A stretch of 64,000 bases of DNA from Priestia abyssalis (GTDB taxonomy: Bacteria > Bacillota > Bacilli > Bacillales > Bacillaceae_H). The translations under genes were made by a program, and so were the position numbers. Of this stretch, positions 43,881 through 52,533 are shown one piece after another (the first letter of the stretch is position 1; every line of letters starts with the position of its first letter). Below the pieces are notes generated by a model. That model searched no databases, was not told the DNA's origin, and saw nothing but the letters and a program-made list of their open reading frames with translations. The DNA is taken from assembly GCF_002019595.1 (NCBI RefSeq), contig NZ_KV917369.1, positions 3,302,624 to 3,366,623 on the forward strand. The letters are read 5' to 3'.

Positions 43881-45005
43881 TTACAGGCTGACCGGAATGG
43901 GTACTTCGATATGACAAACGAGCCCTTCGCTCTCCACGACCGGTTTCCCGCCGCTTTCATTTGAACGATGCGTCAGCTTTGTCAACTCCTGTGAAGAATA
44001 GTTCACGATACCAAGACCCACTTCTTTTTTCTCCATGTCCATGATGCGCACAACCGAACCTTTCTCGAAATAGCCGCTTACGTGTTTCACATTTGACGGA
44101 AGCAAGTTTTCTTTTCGTTCGACGATGGCCGTTTTGGCATCGTTATCGACGATGATTTCTCCTTTTGGTCCGGAATTGAAGGCAATCCACTGCTTTTTTT
44201 GGTTTAAGTTAACCGTGTCGTCTTTTGATTCAAAATAGGTTCCTTTGGCCGTTTGCTTCACTGCATCCCGCAATATATTCTGTACGCCTGCTCTTCCTAA
44301 AAAAGCCGGAATGCCTGAGGCCATCGCGATTTTAACGGCATCGATTTTTGATTTCATGCCGCCCGTTCCGACAGAGCTGCCTGATTCTCCTGCCGCTTGT
44401 TCAATCTCATGGGTAATGGCATGTACGTGCTCCAGCAGCTTGGCGTCAGGATTTTTTCTTGGATCTGCATTATAAAGGCCGTCAATATCCGAGAGAATGA
44501 TGAGCAAATCTGCATCCACAAGTCCGGCCACTTTGGCTGAAAGGGTATCATTGTCACCAAATTTCAACCGGTCGATCGTCACTGTGTCATTTTCGTTCAC
44601 AATCGGGACGATTCCGCGCTCAAGCAGCACATTAATTGTGTTTCGAGCATTGTTATATCGGTTTTCATCGGAAAAATCATCCCTTGTAATTAAAATTTGG
44701 GAGGCCACGTAACCATGTGACAAAAACAATTCGGAGTAAGCTTCCATCAATAGCCCTTGCCCGATGGATGCGGCCGCTTGTTTTTCCGGTAAAGAACTCG
44801 GGCGTTCGAGGCAACCTAGTTTTCGATAGCCGGCTGCAACGGCTCCTGATGACACAAGCAACACTTCAAGTCCTTCATCCTTCAATTGAACGACCTCATC
44901 GACCAGACGTTCCAGCTTTCTGCGGCTGATTTCACCATGCATGCTCGTTAGCGAGCTGCTTCCAATTTTAATGACAATCCTTTTTTTCCCGTTGTCGGGA
45001 CTCAT
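43881..45005 (-). CDS. proB: Glutamate 5-kinase with PUA domain
   Basis: 374 residues. Amino acid kinase domain (VIKIGSSSLT, LLVSSGAVAAG, IVNENDTVTIDRLKFGDND, GTGGMKSKIDAVKIAMASG) and C-terminal PUA domain from about residue 280. First step of proline synthesis. Gene order matches the osmostress proJ position in proHJA-type loci. 94 bp downstream of the reductase gene. Confidence 0.95.
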   Translation of the reverse strand: MSPDNGKKRIVIKIGSSSLTSMHGEISRRKLERLVDEVVQLKDEGLEVLLVSSGAVAAGYRKLGCLERPSSLPEKQAAASIGQGLLMEAYSELFLSHGYVASQILITRDDFSDENRYNNARNTINVLLERGIVPIVNENDTVTIDRLKFGDNDTLSAKVAGLVDADLLIILSDIDGLYNADPRKNPDAKLLEHVHAITHEIEQAAGESGSSVGTGGMKSKIDAVKIAMASGIPAFLGRAGVQNILRDAVKQTAKGTYFESKDDTVNLNQKKQWIAFNSGPKGEIIVDNDAKTAIVERKENLLPSNVKHVSGYFEKGSVVRIMDMEKKEVGLGIVNYSSQELTKLTHRSNESGGKPVVESEGLVCHIEVPIPVSL

Positions 45006-45099
45006 CGAACCACTCCTGTTGATTTCTTTTTTATCATTTATCTTTTTTGGCTGATTTTGTAATAGAGGGTATAACGAAGAAAGTAAAGGTGACTTTACG

Positions 45100-45942
45100 C
45101 TATACGGTCAATGGTTTTTGCCGGAATTGCTTGCTTAACTCCTTGGAGCGTTTGGATGCACCTTTTATGGCTTGAATCATCGCTTCTCCACCGCCATGTT
45201 TTTCAAGTGCTGCCAGCCCGGCTGCAGTGGTTCCGTTCGGAGATGTCACATTTTCTCGCAGCTCTGCAGGCGTTTCTTCTTGTCCCATGATCATCTTGGC
45301 TGCTCCCAAAATCGTTTGGGCTCCGATTTGGCGTGCCAGTTCAGGATCCAGTCCTTCTGCTTTTCCCGCTTTTTCGATATGTTCCATCAAATAATAGAAA
45401 TAGGCTGGACCGCTTCCGGCAATACCCGTGAAAATGTCCATTTTGTCTTCTGAGATCATGTATACTTCACCGATAGAGGCTAATAGTTGTTTTGCTATTG
45501 AAATATGTTCATTGGAGGCATGCCTACCTGGAGAGATTGCGGTTGCTGACTCTCTCATCATGCTTGATGTATTGGGCATCACACGAATGACGGGCTGGTT
45601 TTCATGCAGGTGCTCTTCCATAAAAGAAGTGGTAATTCCAGCCAGTACTGAAAGAACGAGCTGACGGGGGGTTAATTTATGTTTGATTGAGGATAGTGCC
45701 TGTTCGGCATCTTTTGGTTTCATTGCCAACACTAAAATATCAATTTCATCCAGCTGCAAAGCATCTCGTGCTGCCACTGTTACTCCGTATTTCTTTCGAA
45801 GCTCAATAAGGCGCTCCTTGTTGTTTCGATTCGTTACCATAATTTGATCGCAAGGAATTTTTCCCGCGTGTACAATGCCGGAAATCATCGCTTCTGCCAT
45901 GGATCCCGCGCCTAAAAAAGCAATCGTTTTATTTTTTAACAT
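45100..45942 (-). CDS. Pyrroline-5-carboxylate reductase (ProC/ProH/ProI type)
   Basis: 280 residues. Rossmann motif FLGAGSMAEAMISG, VLAMKPKD, VMPNTSSMMRESATAI and the P5CR signature GSGPAYFYYLMEHIEKAG ... NVTSPNGTTAAGLAALEKHG. Start at 45942 after GGGAGG. First gene of the operon. P5C reductase first, then kinase and GPR, is the order of osmoadaptive proHJ(A) operons rather than anabolic proBA; no T-box leader is visible, consistent with that. Confidence 0.93.
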   Translation of the reverse strand: MLKNKTIAFLGAGSMAEAMISGIVHAGKIPCDQIMVTNRNNKERLIELRKKYGVTVAARDALQLDEIDILVLAMKPKDAEQALSSIKHKLTPRQLVLSVLAGITTSFMEEHLHENQPVIRVMPNTSSMMRESATAISPGRHASNEHISIAKQLLASIGEVYMISEDKMDIFTGIAGSGPAYFYYLMEHIEKAGKAEGLDPELARQIGAQTILGAAKMIMGQEETPAELRENVTSPNGTTAAGLAALEKHGGGEAMIQAIKGASKRSKELSKQFRQKPLTV

Positions 45943-45995
45943 CAAATTCCTCCCAGGTTGTTCGTATTTTTGTTCGTTTTTTTATAACGTTATTT

Positions 45996-46023
45996 ATGGT
46001 AACATGCTGGTTTTTTATGTCAA
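45996..46023 (-). promoter_or_regulatory. Probable sigma-A promoter of the proline operon
   Basis: TTGACA (46018-46023) and TACCAT (45996-46001) on the minus strand with a 16-base spacer, about 55 bp before the first gene. The leader is too short for a T-box. Confidence 0.55.
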
Positions 46024-46071
46024 GGACGGCAATTGCCAATCTTTCCCCTTTCATTGGGCATGAGAACAACG

Positions 46072-46086
46072 ATGTAAACGGTTACT
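46072..46086. promoter_or_regulatory. CcpA cre-like site
   Basis: ATGTAAACGGTTACT fits the WTGNAANCGNWNNCW consensus at every position. It lies between the proline operon promoter and hxlR, so either could be the target. Confidence 0.55.
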
Positions 46087-46337
46087 GAAAATTGAAAATT
46101 TAATTTTTTTCGACAGTATTTGATCATTTAAAGAGGAGAAATCTGGGATAGGTCTAGAAATCAAGAAATCAGGTGAAAACAATGGCGACTGTAAGGAAGG
46201 GAGCAGGAAATGACATTTCTTCTATCTTTTACAAATGTGAACACTCTATGTATAATACATTTGAAATAGTAAGTAGTTAAACATATCATAGTGTCAAAAA
46301 ATATACTATAAGCATTTATAAATCTGGAGGAAAATGA

Positions 46338-46709
46338 ATGGGACGTATGGATGATAAAGTCTTTAATTGTGAAAAGGAATTAACCCTTTCGGTCATTGGG
46401 GGCAAGTGGAAGATGCTTGTATTGTGGCACCTTGGAAAAGGAGGGACAAAGCGCTTTGGGGAATTAAAATCGCTCATTCCCGGCATTACGCAAAGAATGC
46501 TTGTCAATCAATTACGAGAGCTGGAAGAAGATCAAATTGTCCATCGCGAAGTGTATCCGGTTGTTCCGCCGAAAGTTGAATATTCGTTAACAGAACAAGG
46601 AAAAAGCCTCATGCCGATTTTGGACTCGATGTACGAGTGGGGCAAGAACTACATTGAAAATGTCATTCAAGATAAAGTGGAAATTAAAGAATCGATTTAT
46701 GAGAAATAG
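46338..46709 (+). CDS. hxlR: HxlR, formaldehyde-response activator
   Basis: 123 residues, strongly like B. subtilis HxlR ([51 protein letters not shown]). HxlR activates hxlAB of the ribulose monophosphate pathway in response to formaldehyde through its N-terminal Cys (C13). Its target hxlA survives only as a fragment 1.2 kb away, so its present role is unclear. Start follows GGAGG. Confidence 0.9.
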   Translation: MGRMDDKVFNCEKELTLSVIGGKWKMLVLWHLGKGGTKRFGELKSLIPGITQRMLVNQLRELEEDQIVHREVYPVVPPKVEYSLTEQGKSLMPILDSMYEWGKNYIENVIQDKVEIKESIYEK

Positions 46710-46718
46710 ATGACCCAT

Positions 46719-46773
46719 TTAGAGAAGGCCGACTTGATAAGGGAAATCACCCGTTACCCGTTCGGCCTTCTGT
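46719..46773. terminator. Terminator after hxlR
   Basis: AGAAGGCCGA ... TCGGCCTTCT arms with an inner GGG/CCC stem; T-rich tail. Confidence 0.75.
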
Positions 46774-46778
46774 TTGTC

Positions 46779-46827
46779 CCGCATTAACGAACAGTAAAAC
46801 CTCCACTTATGGAAGTTTCCTTTATCT
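46779..46827 (+). repeat. Dispersed repeat R3, copy 2
   Basis: CCGCATTAACGAACAGTAAA, then ACCTCCACTTATGGAAGTTTCCTTTATC (positions 46798-46825). It overlaps the 3' end of the 6-phosphogluconate dehydrogenase gene by about 6 bases. Confidence 0.65.
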
Positions 46828-47724
46828 CTTTTCGCTTTTCTCTACCGCATGTCCTCCGAATTCATTGCGTAAAGCGGCGACCACTTTTCCTGTAAATGTG
46901 TCGCTTTCTAGTGAACGGTAGCGCATCAATAAAGACATGGCGATGACCGGGGTGGCCGTCTGCAAATCAAGGGCCGTTTCGACCGTCCATTTCCCCTCGC
47001 CGGAAGAATGCATAATTCCTTTAATTTCATCCAATTTGGCATCTTTCGAAAAAGCATTTTCCGTTAATTCCATTAACCATGAGCGAATGACAGAACCGTT
47101 ATTCCACACTCTTGCGACTTTTTCATAGTCATAATTGAACTCGCTTTTTTCCAACACTTCAAACCCTTCACCTATAGCTGCCATCATCCCGTATTCAATT
47201 CCGTTGTGGACCATTTTCAAAAAGTGGCCGCTCCCTGCTTTCCCTGCATAAAAATATCCGTTTTCGACAGCCGTATCGCGGAAAATAGGCTCAACAAAGC
47301 TCCATGCTTCAGCATCTCCGCCAATCATATAACAAGCGCCGTTGCGGGCTCCTTCCATTCCGCCGGAAGTCCCGACATCCATAAAGCATACTCCTATTCC
47401 CTTCAGCTCGTTATAACGGCGAATCGATTCCTTATAGTGAGAGTTCCCCGCTTCGATTACAATATCCCCCTCGCTTAACAATGGTTTCATCTCGTTAATC
47501 ACCGAATCGACAACGGCATGTGGAACCATGAGCCAAAGAATTCTCGGTGTTTCCAATGATTTAACGAGTTCTTTTAAACTCGATACACCCTTAGCGCCAT
47601 ATGCTTTCATCTTTTCCACTGCCTGTCCGTTCAGATCGAAGGCTGTCACTTCATGGTGGTGATCCATTAAGTTTTGTCCCAAGTTTAATCCCATTTTTCC
47701 TAAACCAATTAATCCGATTTTCAT
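46822..47724 (-). CDS. 6-phosphogluconate dehydrogenase, decarboxylating (YqeC/GndA type)
   Basis: 300 residues, the short-form enzyme. NAD(P) motif IGLIGLGKMGLNLGQNL, catalytic region DVGTSGGMEGARNGACYMIGG and K/N in GHFLKMVHNGIEYGMM. Converts 6-phosphogluconate to ribulose 5-phosphate with loss of CO2. It lies beside hxlR and hxlA' on the same strand as hxlA': in RuMP cycle bacteria it supplies ribulose 5-phosphate, the formaldehyde acceptor. Likely once one operon with hxlAB. Confidence 0.9.
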   Translation of the reverse strand: MKIGLIGLGKMGLNLGQNLMDHHHEVTAFDLNGQAVEKMKAYGAKGVSSLKELVKSLETPRILWLMVPHAVVDSVINEMKPLLSEGDIVIEAGNSHYKESIRRYNELKGIGVCFMDVGTSGGMEGARNGACYMIGGDAEAWSFVEPIFRDTAVENGYFYAGKAGSGHFLKMVHNGIEYGMMAAIGEGFEVLEKSEFNYDYEKVARVWNNGSVIRSWLMELTENAFSKDAKLDEIKGIMHSSGEGKWTVETALDLQTATPVIAMSLLMRYRSLESDTFTGKVVAALRNEFGGHAVEKSEKR

Positions 47725-47904
47725 GTTTCTTGCCTCCTAAACATCTTTACTTCCTTTTAGAAAGCGAAATATATTTTCTAAAAAGAGCATTTTCTCCTTA
47801 TCTTTCATCGAATAAGGCTTGTTGTTTATTATTATTGATAACTTATAGTTACCCAAAATGGAGGGTTTCTAATGATGAGAATCTACTTTCACGCTATTTT
47901 GGCC

Positions 47905-47953
47905 AAGAAAAGACCGCAAATGCTTCATGAACAAGCATTTGCGGTCTTTTCTT
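47905..47953. terminator. Perfect 21-bp terminator overlapping the hxlA fragment
   Basis: Arms at 47905-47925 and 47933-47953 (AAGACCGCAAATGCTT core). It contains the last codons of truncated hxlA, so the deletion joined the gene directly to its old operon terminator. Confidence 0.85.
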
Positions 47954-48176
47954 CACTTGCTGCCATTACTTCATATCCAGCGGCATCCATGATTTTTAAG
48001 TCTGCCAATACCGTTAAATTAGGGAATGCTTCCTTGATTTCTTTGACAGCTTTAAGTCCCTCATCAATCACAACCGGTGTACCGACTTCAACGATATCAA
48101 TATATTCTTCAACTTCCTTTACGAGTGCTTTCGCTTCGGGAATGTTGACAAGATCTAATGCTAATTGTAATTGCAT
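47925..48176 (-). pseudogene. hxlA: Truncated 3-hexulose-6-phosphate synthase (hxlA')
   Basis: The N-terminal 76 residues are good HxlA (MQLQLALDLVNIPEAKAL, VEVGTPVVIDEGL, VLADLKIMDAAGYEVM); then EKTANACS is read from a terminator hairpin and the frame stops. The full enzyme is about 210 residues; the TIM-barrel active site is incomplete. hxlB is absent. A deletion removing most of hxlA and all of hxlB explains this. Confidence 0.88.
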
Positions 48177-48312
48177 GAATTTTTCACTTCTAATAAAAAT
48201 TTAGTATATGCGGCAATGCCGTTTAATTAGCGCTGCACGTCCATAATCTGGGCAAGCAATGATGTTCAGCCCTTGCTTGGAACTCAGTGTACTATGTATG
48301 ACACCCATGTAA

Positions 48313-48398
48313 AAGTACGCACTTTTTTTTGCATAGTGTTGAAAAGTATACTAAAACAGTATACTTTTCAACACTATGTGTGATGAAAGTGCGTACTT
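48313..48398. repeat. Nested long inverted repeat, 86 bp
   Basis: Inner arms of 21 bp (48332-48352 and 48358-48378) are perfect; outer arms of 13 bp (48313-48325, AAGTACGCACTTT, and 48386-48398) are perfect. It lies between hxlA' (ends 48176 side) and the nitrilase gene. A MITE-like element or a very strong cruciform/terminator. Confidence 0.8.
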
Positions 48399-48497
48399 GT
48401 GAAAGTCGGTTGTATTTTTAATAATGACTATAGACTCATCCATAAAGGATATGAGGCGGAATTTTTAGCTTAATGACGAAAGAAAAAGGAGGCATCT

Positions 48498-49352
48498 ATG
48501 AAATTAAGAGTATCAGCGGTTCAATATCATCTTCATACGATACGGTCCTTCGATGAATTTGCCAGCCAAGTCGAACATTATTTAAAAACAGCCCAGGAAT
48601 TTAATGCGGATTTTGTCCTATTCCCGGAATTTTTCACGACACAGCTCCTATCGATCGGCAATGAACAAGGACAACCTTTAACCATAGAAGATCTGCCTGA
48701 TTTTACAGAACAGTACCGGTCTTTATTTATAAAGTTGGCGAAACAAACAAATTTGCATATTGTTGGAGGAACACATGTCATCCGGAAAGAAGATAAATTA
48801 TATAACGTTGCTCATTTATTCTATCCGGATGGACGAGTGGCCGAACAGGCAAAGCTTCATATGACTCCGACAGAAGTGGAAGAATGGAACATGAGTCCCG
48901 GGGAAGGTCTAGAAGTGTTCGAGACGGATAAAGGAACGATTGCCATGTTGACATGCTATGACATCGAGTTTCCTGAAATCGTTCGTATGGCGAAGGCTAA
49001 AGGAGCCGATGTGATTTTCTGCCCTTCTTGTACCGATGATCGCCATGGGTTTCATCGCGTTCGTTACACGAGTCATGCGAGAGCCGTAGAAAATCAAGTA
49101 TATGTCGTCGGCACAGGAACGGTCGGTTCCCTTCCTACCATTGACTTTATGCGGGCAAACTTCGGCCAGGCTGCAGTCATTACGCCAAATGATATTCCCT
49201 TCCCTCCAAAAGGCATTTTAGTTGAAGGGGAAATCAATCATGATATGATTGTAACAGCAGACTTGGATTTAGAACTGTTATACAAGGTGCGCAAAAGCGG
49301 TTCCGTCACGACATGGCGCGACCGACGCACAGATCTTTACCCGGATTGGTAA
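48498..49352 (+). CDS. Carbon-nitrogen hydrolase (nitrilase superfamily)
   Basis: 284 residues with the catalytic triad E44 (LFPEFF), K119 (AKLHMT) and C153 (LTCYDIEFPE), and the family C-terminal beta-strand block. Such enzymes hydrolyse nitriles, amides or N-carbamoyl groups; the substrate is unknown. First gene of a tight three-gene operon with two GNAT genes. In B. subtilis YhcX the two activities are fused; here they are separate. Ribosome binding site AAGGAGG. Confidence 0.92.
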   Translation: MKLRVSAVQYHLHTIRSFDEFASQVEHYLKTAQEFNADFVLFPEFFTTQLLSIGNEQGQPLTIEDLPDFTEQYRSLFIKLAKQTNLHIVGGTHVIRKEDKLYNVAHLFYPDGRVAEQAKLHMTPTEVEEWNMSPGEGLEVFETDKGTIAMLTCYDIEFPEIVRMAKAKGADVIFCPSCTDDRHGFHRVRYTSHARAVENQVYVVGTGTVGSLPTIDFMRANFGQAAVITPNDIPFPPKGILVEGEINHDMIVTADLDLELLYKVRKSGSVTTWRDRRTDLYPDW

Positions 49353-49375
49353 GAACACATTAAGGAGGCGGATAG

Positions 49376-50062
49376 ATGTATCGAAAAGAATTTTACGTGT
49401 TTGACGGGGACCGCCCTGTTCCGGCGGTCATCCGAAATTATGGCGAAAATGATTTTTCAGGGTTAATCCGCATTCAACAGGAATGTTTTCCACCGCCGTT
49501 TCCGTCTGACTTATGGTGGAATGAAGAGCAACTGCGCAATCATGTTACCTTGTTTCCGGAGGGTGCGTTATGCATTGAGGTAGACGGAGAGCTCGCAGGT
49601 TCGATGACTGGACTGCTTGTTGATTTCGACCTTCAACACCCTGAACATATGTGGGAAGAAATCACGGATAACGGGTATATCGGAAACCATAATGCGAATG
49701 GAGATACCTTATATGTTGTTGACATTAGTGTACGTCCCTCCCACAGAAAATTAGGGTTGGGAAAATGGCTCATGACCTCCATGTATGACGTTGTCGTTCA
49801 TCTAGGATTGACGCGATTGTTAGGCGGAGGCAGAATGCCCGGCTATTATCAAAAAGCTGGTGACATGACAGCAGAAGAATACCTGGAAGAGGTCATCAAA
49901 GGAGACCTGAAAGATCCGGTCATCACCTTTTTGCTGCGCTGCGGCCGTACCCCGGTCAAAGTCGTGCCCAACTACTTAGAAGATGAAGAATCATGCCATT
50001 ACGGGACACTCATGGAGTGGAAAAACCCCTTTGGCCCAAAAACATCTAAAAAAGGAGAATGA
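49376..50062 (+). CDS. GNAT-family N-acetyltransferase
   Basis: 228 residues. Acetyl-CoA-binding motif in DISVRPSHRKLGLGKWLMTSMYDVVVHLGLTRLLGGGRMPGYYQ; the N-terminal acceptor half includes YDGDRPVPAVIRNYGENDF. The gap to the nitrilase gene is 23 bp. Resembles the GNAT half of YhcX-type fusion proteins. Substrate unknown; probably acts on the nitrilase product or substrate. Confidence 0.85.
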   Translation: MYRKEFYVFDGDRPVPAVIRNYGENDFSGLIRIQQECFPPPFPSDLWWNEEQLRNHVTLFPEGALCIEVDGELAGSMTGLLVDFDLQHPEHMWEEITDNGYIGNHNANGDTLYVVDISVRPSHRKLGLGKWLMTSMYDVVVHLGLTRLLGGGRMPGYYQKAGDMTAEEYLEEVIKGDLKDPVITFLLRCGRTPVKVVPNYLEDEESCHYGTLMEWKNPFGPKTSKKGE

Positions 50063-50066
50063 GAAA

Positions 50067-50738
50067 ATGGAATATTGCCGTATCACCAATATACAAGACC
50101 CTCTATTTCAAAAGATGCATCAACTAATGCAGGACGTATTCCCGCCCGAAGAAGTGCTGGAATTCGCGCTTTGGGCAGATCCTCTGGAAGACCCAGGCAT
50201 TCATGTGTATGTAGCCGTTCATAACGAAGATGTAGTAGGTGCAACAGAGTACCGTTATTATGAGGATTTTAATGTGGCTATGACGGATTTTACAATCATT
50301 GGCCAAGCGGGTCTCGGCATTGGACCGTTTTTAGCTGAAAAAAGAGCCGAAGATTTAAAAGCGATGGCCTCTGCAAACGGTAAACAACTGTACGGAATGT
50401 TCGCTGAAATTTATGACCCGTACCGGATTGATTACCATGAATTTGGCGGAGTGAAGCCGATGGATCCATTTGTCCGCCGTGAAGTATTGGCTCATCTCGG
50501 CTATAAACGTTTGGATTTCCCGTATGTTCATCCATCATGGAACAATGATGCCGAGGCTGTGACGGGACTCGACCTTTGTTTCCTTCCAATGGCAGAAGGC
50601 ATTACTGAACTGAGCACAGAATTGATTGTCGCCTTTTTAAGACGTTATTATTCTGTGTTGGTAAACAAACCAGCATCCTGGCAGACGATGATTGAAGAAT
50701 TGGAAGCAAAAGATGCGGTGGCCCTATTGCCAATTTAA
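50067..50738 (+). CDS. GNAT-like protein, third gene of nitrilase operon
   Basis: 223 residues from an ATG after AAAGGAGAATGAG, 4 bp after the previous stop. Pattern (EYCRITNIQDPLFQKMHQLMQDVFPPEEVLEF ... VGATEYRYYEDFNVAMTDFTIIG ... GIGPFLAEKRAEDLKAMA ... GYKRLDFPYVHPSW) fits a divergent GNAT fold with the P-loop region degenerate. Works with the nitrilase and the first GNAT by context. Confidence 0.72.
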   Translation: MEYCRITNIQDPLFQKMHQLMQDVFPPEEVLEFALWADPLEDPGIHVYVAVHNEDVVGATEYRYYEDFNVAMTDFTIIGQAGLGIGPFLAEKRAEDLKAMASANGKQLYGMFAEIYDPYRIDYHEFGGVKPMDPFVRREVLAHLGYKRLDFPYVHPSWNNDAEAVTGLDLCFLPMAEGITELSTELIVAFLRRYYSVLVNKPASWQTMIEELEAKDAVALLPI

Positions 50739-50756
50739 TCATGGATACAAGCAAAA

Positions 50757-50788
50757 AAGCGTGAGGGGTGTCCCCTCACGCTTTTTGT
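50757..50788 (+). terminator. Terminator of the nitrilase-GNAT operon
   Basis: AAAAGCGTGAGGGGTGTCCC-CTCACGCTTTTT, 9-bp-plus stem and T-run. Confidence 0.85.
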
Positions 50789-50901
50789 CTGTGCTGCCAA
50801 TTTTACATCCTTTTTCCCTTCTGTGTGAATAACAGCGAGAAAGAAATGCAACATAAGAAAGTAGTTTAATCCTATGGAGAAAGAAAGGAAGTATCTAGCA
50901 T

Positions 50902-51537
50902 ATGGCAACCGTTCTTTATATTACAGCGCACCCGCATGATGAAACGCAATCGTACAGTATGGCCGTGGGAAAGGCTTTTATCGAAGCCTATCGTGAAGCC
51001 CATCCAAACGACGAAGTCATTAATCTCGACTTGTATAAGGTCGATGTTCCCCATATTGATGTTGATGTGTTCAGCGGCTGGGGCAAACTCCGCTCGGGCA
51101 CGGCGTTCGAGCAACTGTCTGCAGAAGAAAAAGCAAAGGTCGGCCGTCTTGCTGAGTTAACCGATCAATTTGTGGCAGCTGACAAATATGTATTCGTGAC
51201 ACCGATGTGGAATTTCTCGTTCCCCCCTGTTATGAAAGCGTACATCGATTCCATCTGTACGGCCGGAAAAACGTTCAAATATACGGAACAAGGGCCAGTC
51301 GGTCTGTTGACGGACAAAAAAGCGCTGCACATTCAAGCACGCGGCGGCGTCTATTCGGAAGGGCCTGCCGCCGGCATGGAAATGGGCCATCGCTATTTGG
51401 GCATCATCATGCAATTTTTCGGCATTCCTTCGTTTGAAGGGCTGTTTGTCGAAGGACATAATCAGTTCCCGGACAAAGCTCAAGAAATCAAAGAAAAAGC
51501 CATTGCTCAGGCACAAGAGCTGGCGAAATCATTTTAG
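50902..51537 (+). CDS. azoR: FMN-dependent NADH-azoreductase (second copy)
   Basis: 211 residues, same family as 41846-42472: [63 protein letters not shown] and EGHNQFPD. Active-site loop and dimer region intact. AGAAAGGAAG precedes the ATG. No MarR palindrome of the type seen at 41734 is found here, so it is probably under other control. Confidence 0.93.
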   Translation: MATVLYITAHPHDETQSYSMAVGKAFIEAYREAHPNDEVINLDLYKVDVPHIDVDVFSGWGKLRSGTAFEQLSAEEKAKVGRLAELTDQFVAADKYVFVTPMWNFSFPPVMKAYIDSICTAGKTFKYTEQGPVGLLTDKKALHIQARGGVYSEGPAAGMEMGHRYLGIIMQFFGIPSFEGLFVEGHNQFPDKAQEIKEKAIAQAQELAKSF

Positions 51538-51607
51538 ACTTACATCCTCATTGCAGTAACCGAATATCCTTTATATGAGCAGTAAGCCTTCGCTTATAAC
51601 GAGGGCC

Positions 51608-52384
51608 TTACTGCTGCTTCTCTTCAACGGCAAAAGTAAAATGGGATTGTTTCCATTCCTTTAGGTCTGGCAGAAGAAATTTCTCCGTAAATATCACATC
51701 ACGATCGCGATTAATGGTCAAAACGGTAGATGACCTTGTCCCGTATGTGTCGCTTTGGATGAATAAAGGGGATAATAATTTCTCCCACTCCTTTCCTACC
51801 CCCGTTTCCGGCAGCTCTTCTTCAGGGGCCTCTTCTGAATCGGACAAAACCGACAACAACGTTGCTTCATCTATCATTTCGCGGGTAAGAGCTTGCGCCA
51901 GTCTCTCAGCGCCTTTTCTCACTTTTGGCCACGGCGTATCCAGCACAGCATTGCTGAGCCCATGAATACCCGGGGGAACTTTTTGTATTTCATCAAGAAT
52001 CGGACTGTAATAATAAAGTGACTTTGTGTCCCCTACCAATAAATTAAAGCCATTATAGGCTTCCCGTTCCTGCTGTACTGCTTGGAGATAGACTTTCGGT
52101 TCCTCCGTCCCTGTTAAATAATCACTGACGAGAAATCCGCGAGATTTCATATTCACTCGATTTTGTCCGGGAGCCCGGTAATTAGTGATAGCTGCGAAAC
52201 GTCCGTTGCGGGTCACCCCCATCCATGTTCCGCCTTTTTCTAAATCGCGCCCTGCCAGCACATGAGGCCCATTTCCCCAAAATGCCGCATGTGCTGTAGC
52301 GCGCCCGTAAAATTCATCGCGGTTAGCGGCCATAATGAGCGGGTAATCCGGATGAACCTGATAAGCGAATAAAATGAGACACAT
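51608..52384 (-). CDS. NRDE/TANGO2 family protein
   Basis: 258 residues, N-terminal MCLILFAYQVHPDYPLIMAANRDEFYGR (the NRDE motif and likely Ntn-hydrolase-type Cys2), then GGTWMGVTRNGRFAAITNYR and GTRSSTVLTI. Family named for human TANGO2; proposed heme trafficking or lipid roles, not settled in bacteria. Convergent to azoR. Confidence 0.88.
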   Translation of the reverse strand: MCLILFAYQVHPDYPLIMAANRDEFYGRATAHAAFWGNGPHVLAGRDLEKGGTWMGVTRNGRFAAITNYRAPGQNRVNMKSRGFLVSDYLTGTEEPKVYLQAVQQEREAYNGFNLLVGDTKSLYYYSPILDEIQKVPPGIHGLSNAVLDTPWPKVRKGAERLAQALTREMIDEATLLSVLSDSEEAPEEELPETGVGKEWEKLLSPLFIQSDTYGTRSSTVLTINRDRDVIFTEKFLLPDLKEWKQSHFTFAVEEKQQ

Positions 52385-52480
52385 CTTGGTCCCTCCTGTT
52401 TGGTTTGGCTGTTTTTATGTTTACCGAATATACTGCATTCATTCAGCCGTATGCAGTGTGAAGGGCTGAAAGTTCTCGGA

Positions 52481-52531
52481 AAAAAAGCCGCAACCTGAGT
52501 GAAGCACCCGTAAGCTGCGGTTCTTTTTCTT
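52481..52531 (-). terminator. Terminator after the aminotransferase gene
   Basis: AAAAAGCCGCA ... TGCGGTTCTTTTT arms with inner mismatches. Confidence 0.7.
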
Positions 52532-52533
52532 CA

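Noticed and set aside
45943-46337. T-box leader of the proline operon
   Set aside because: The promoter-like elements lie only about 55 bp from the first gene; no T-box sequence or long leader.
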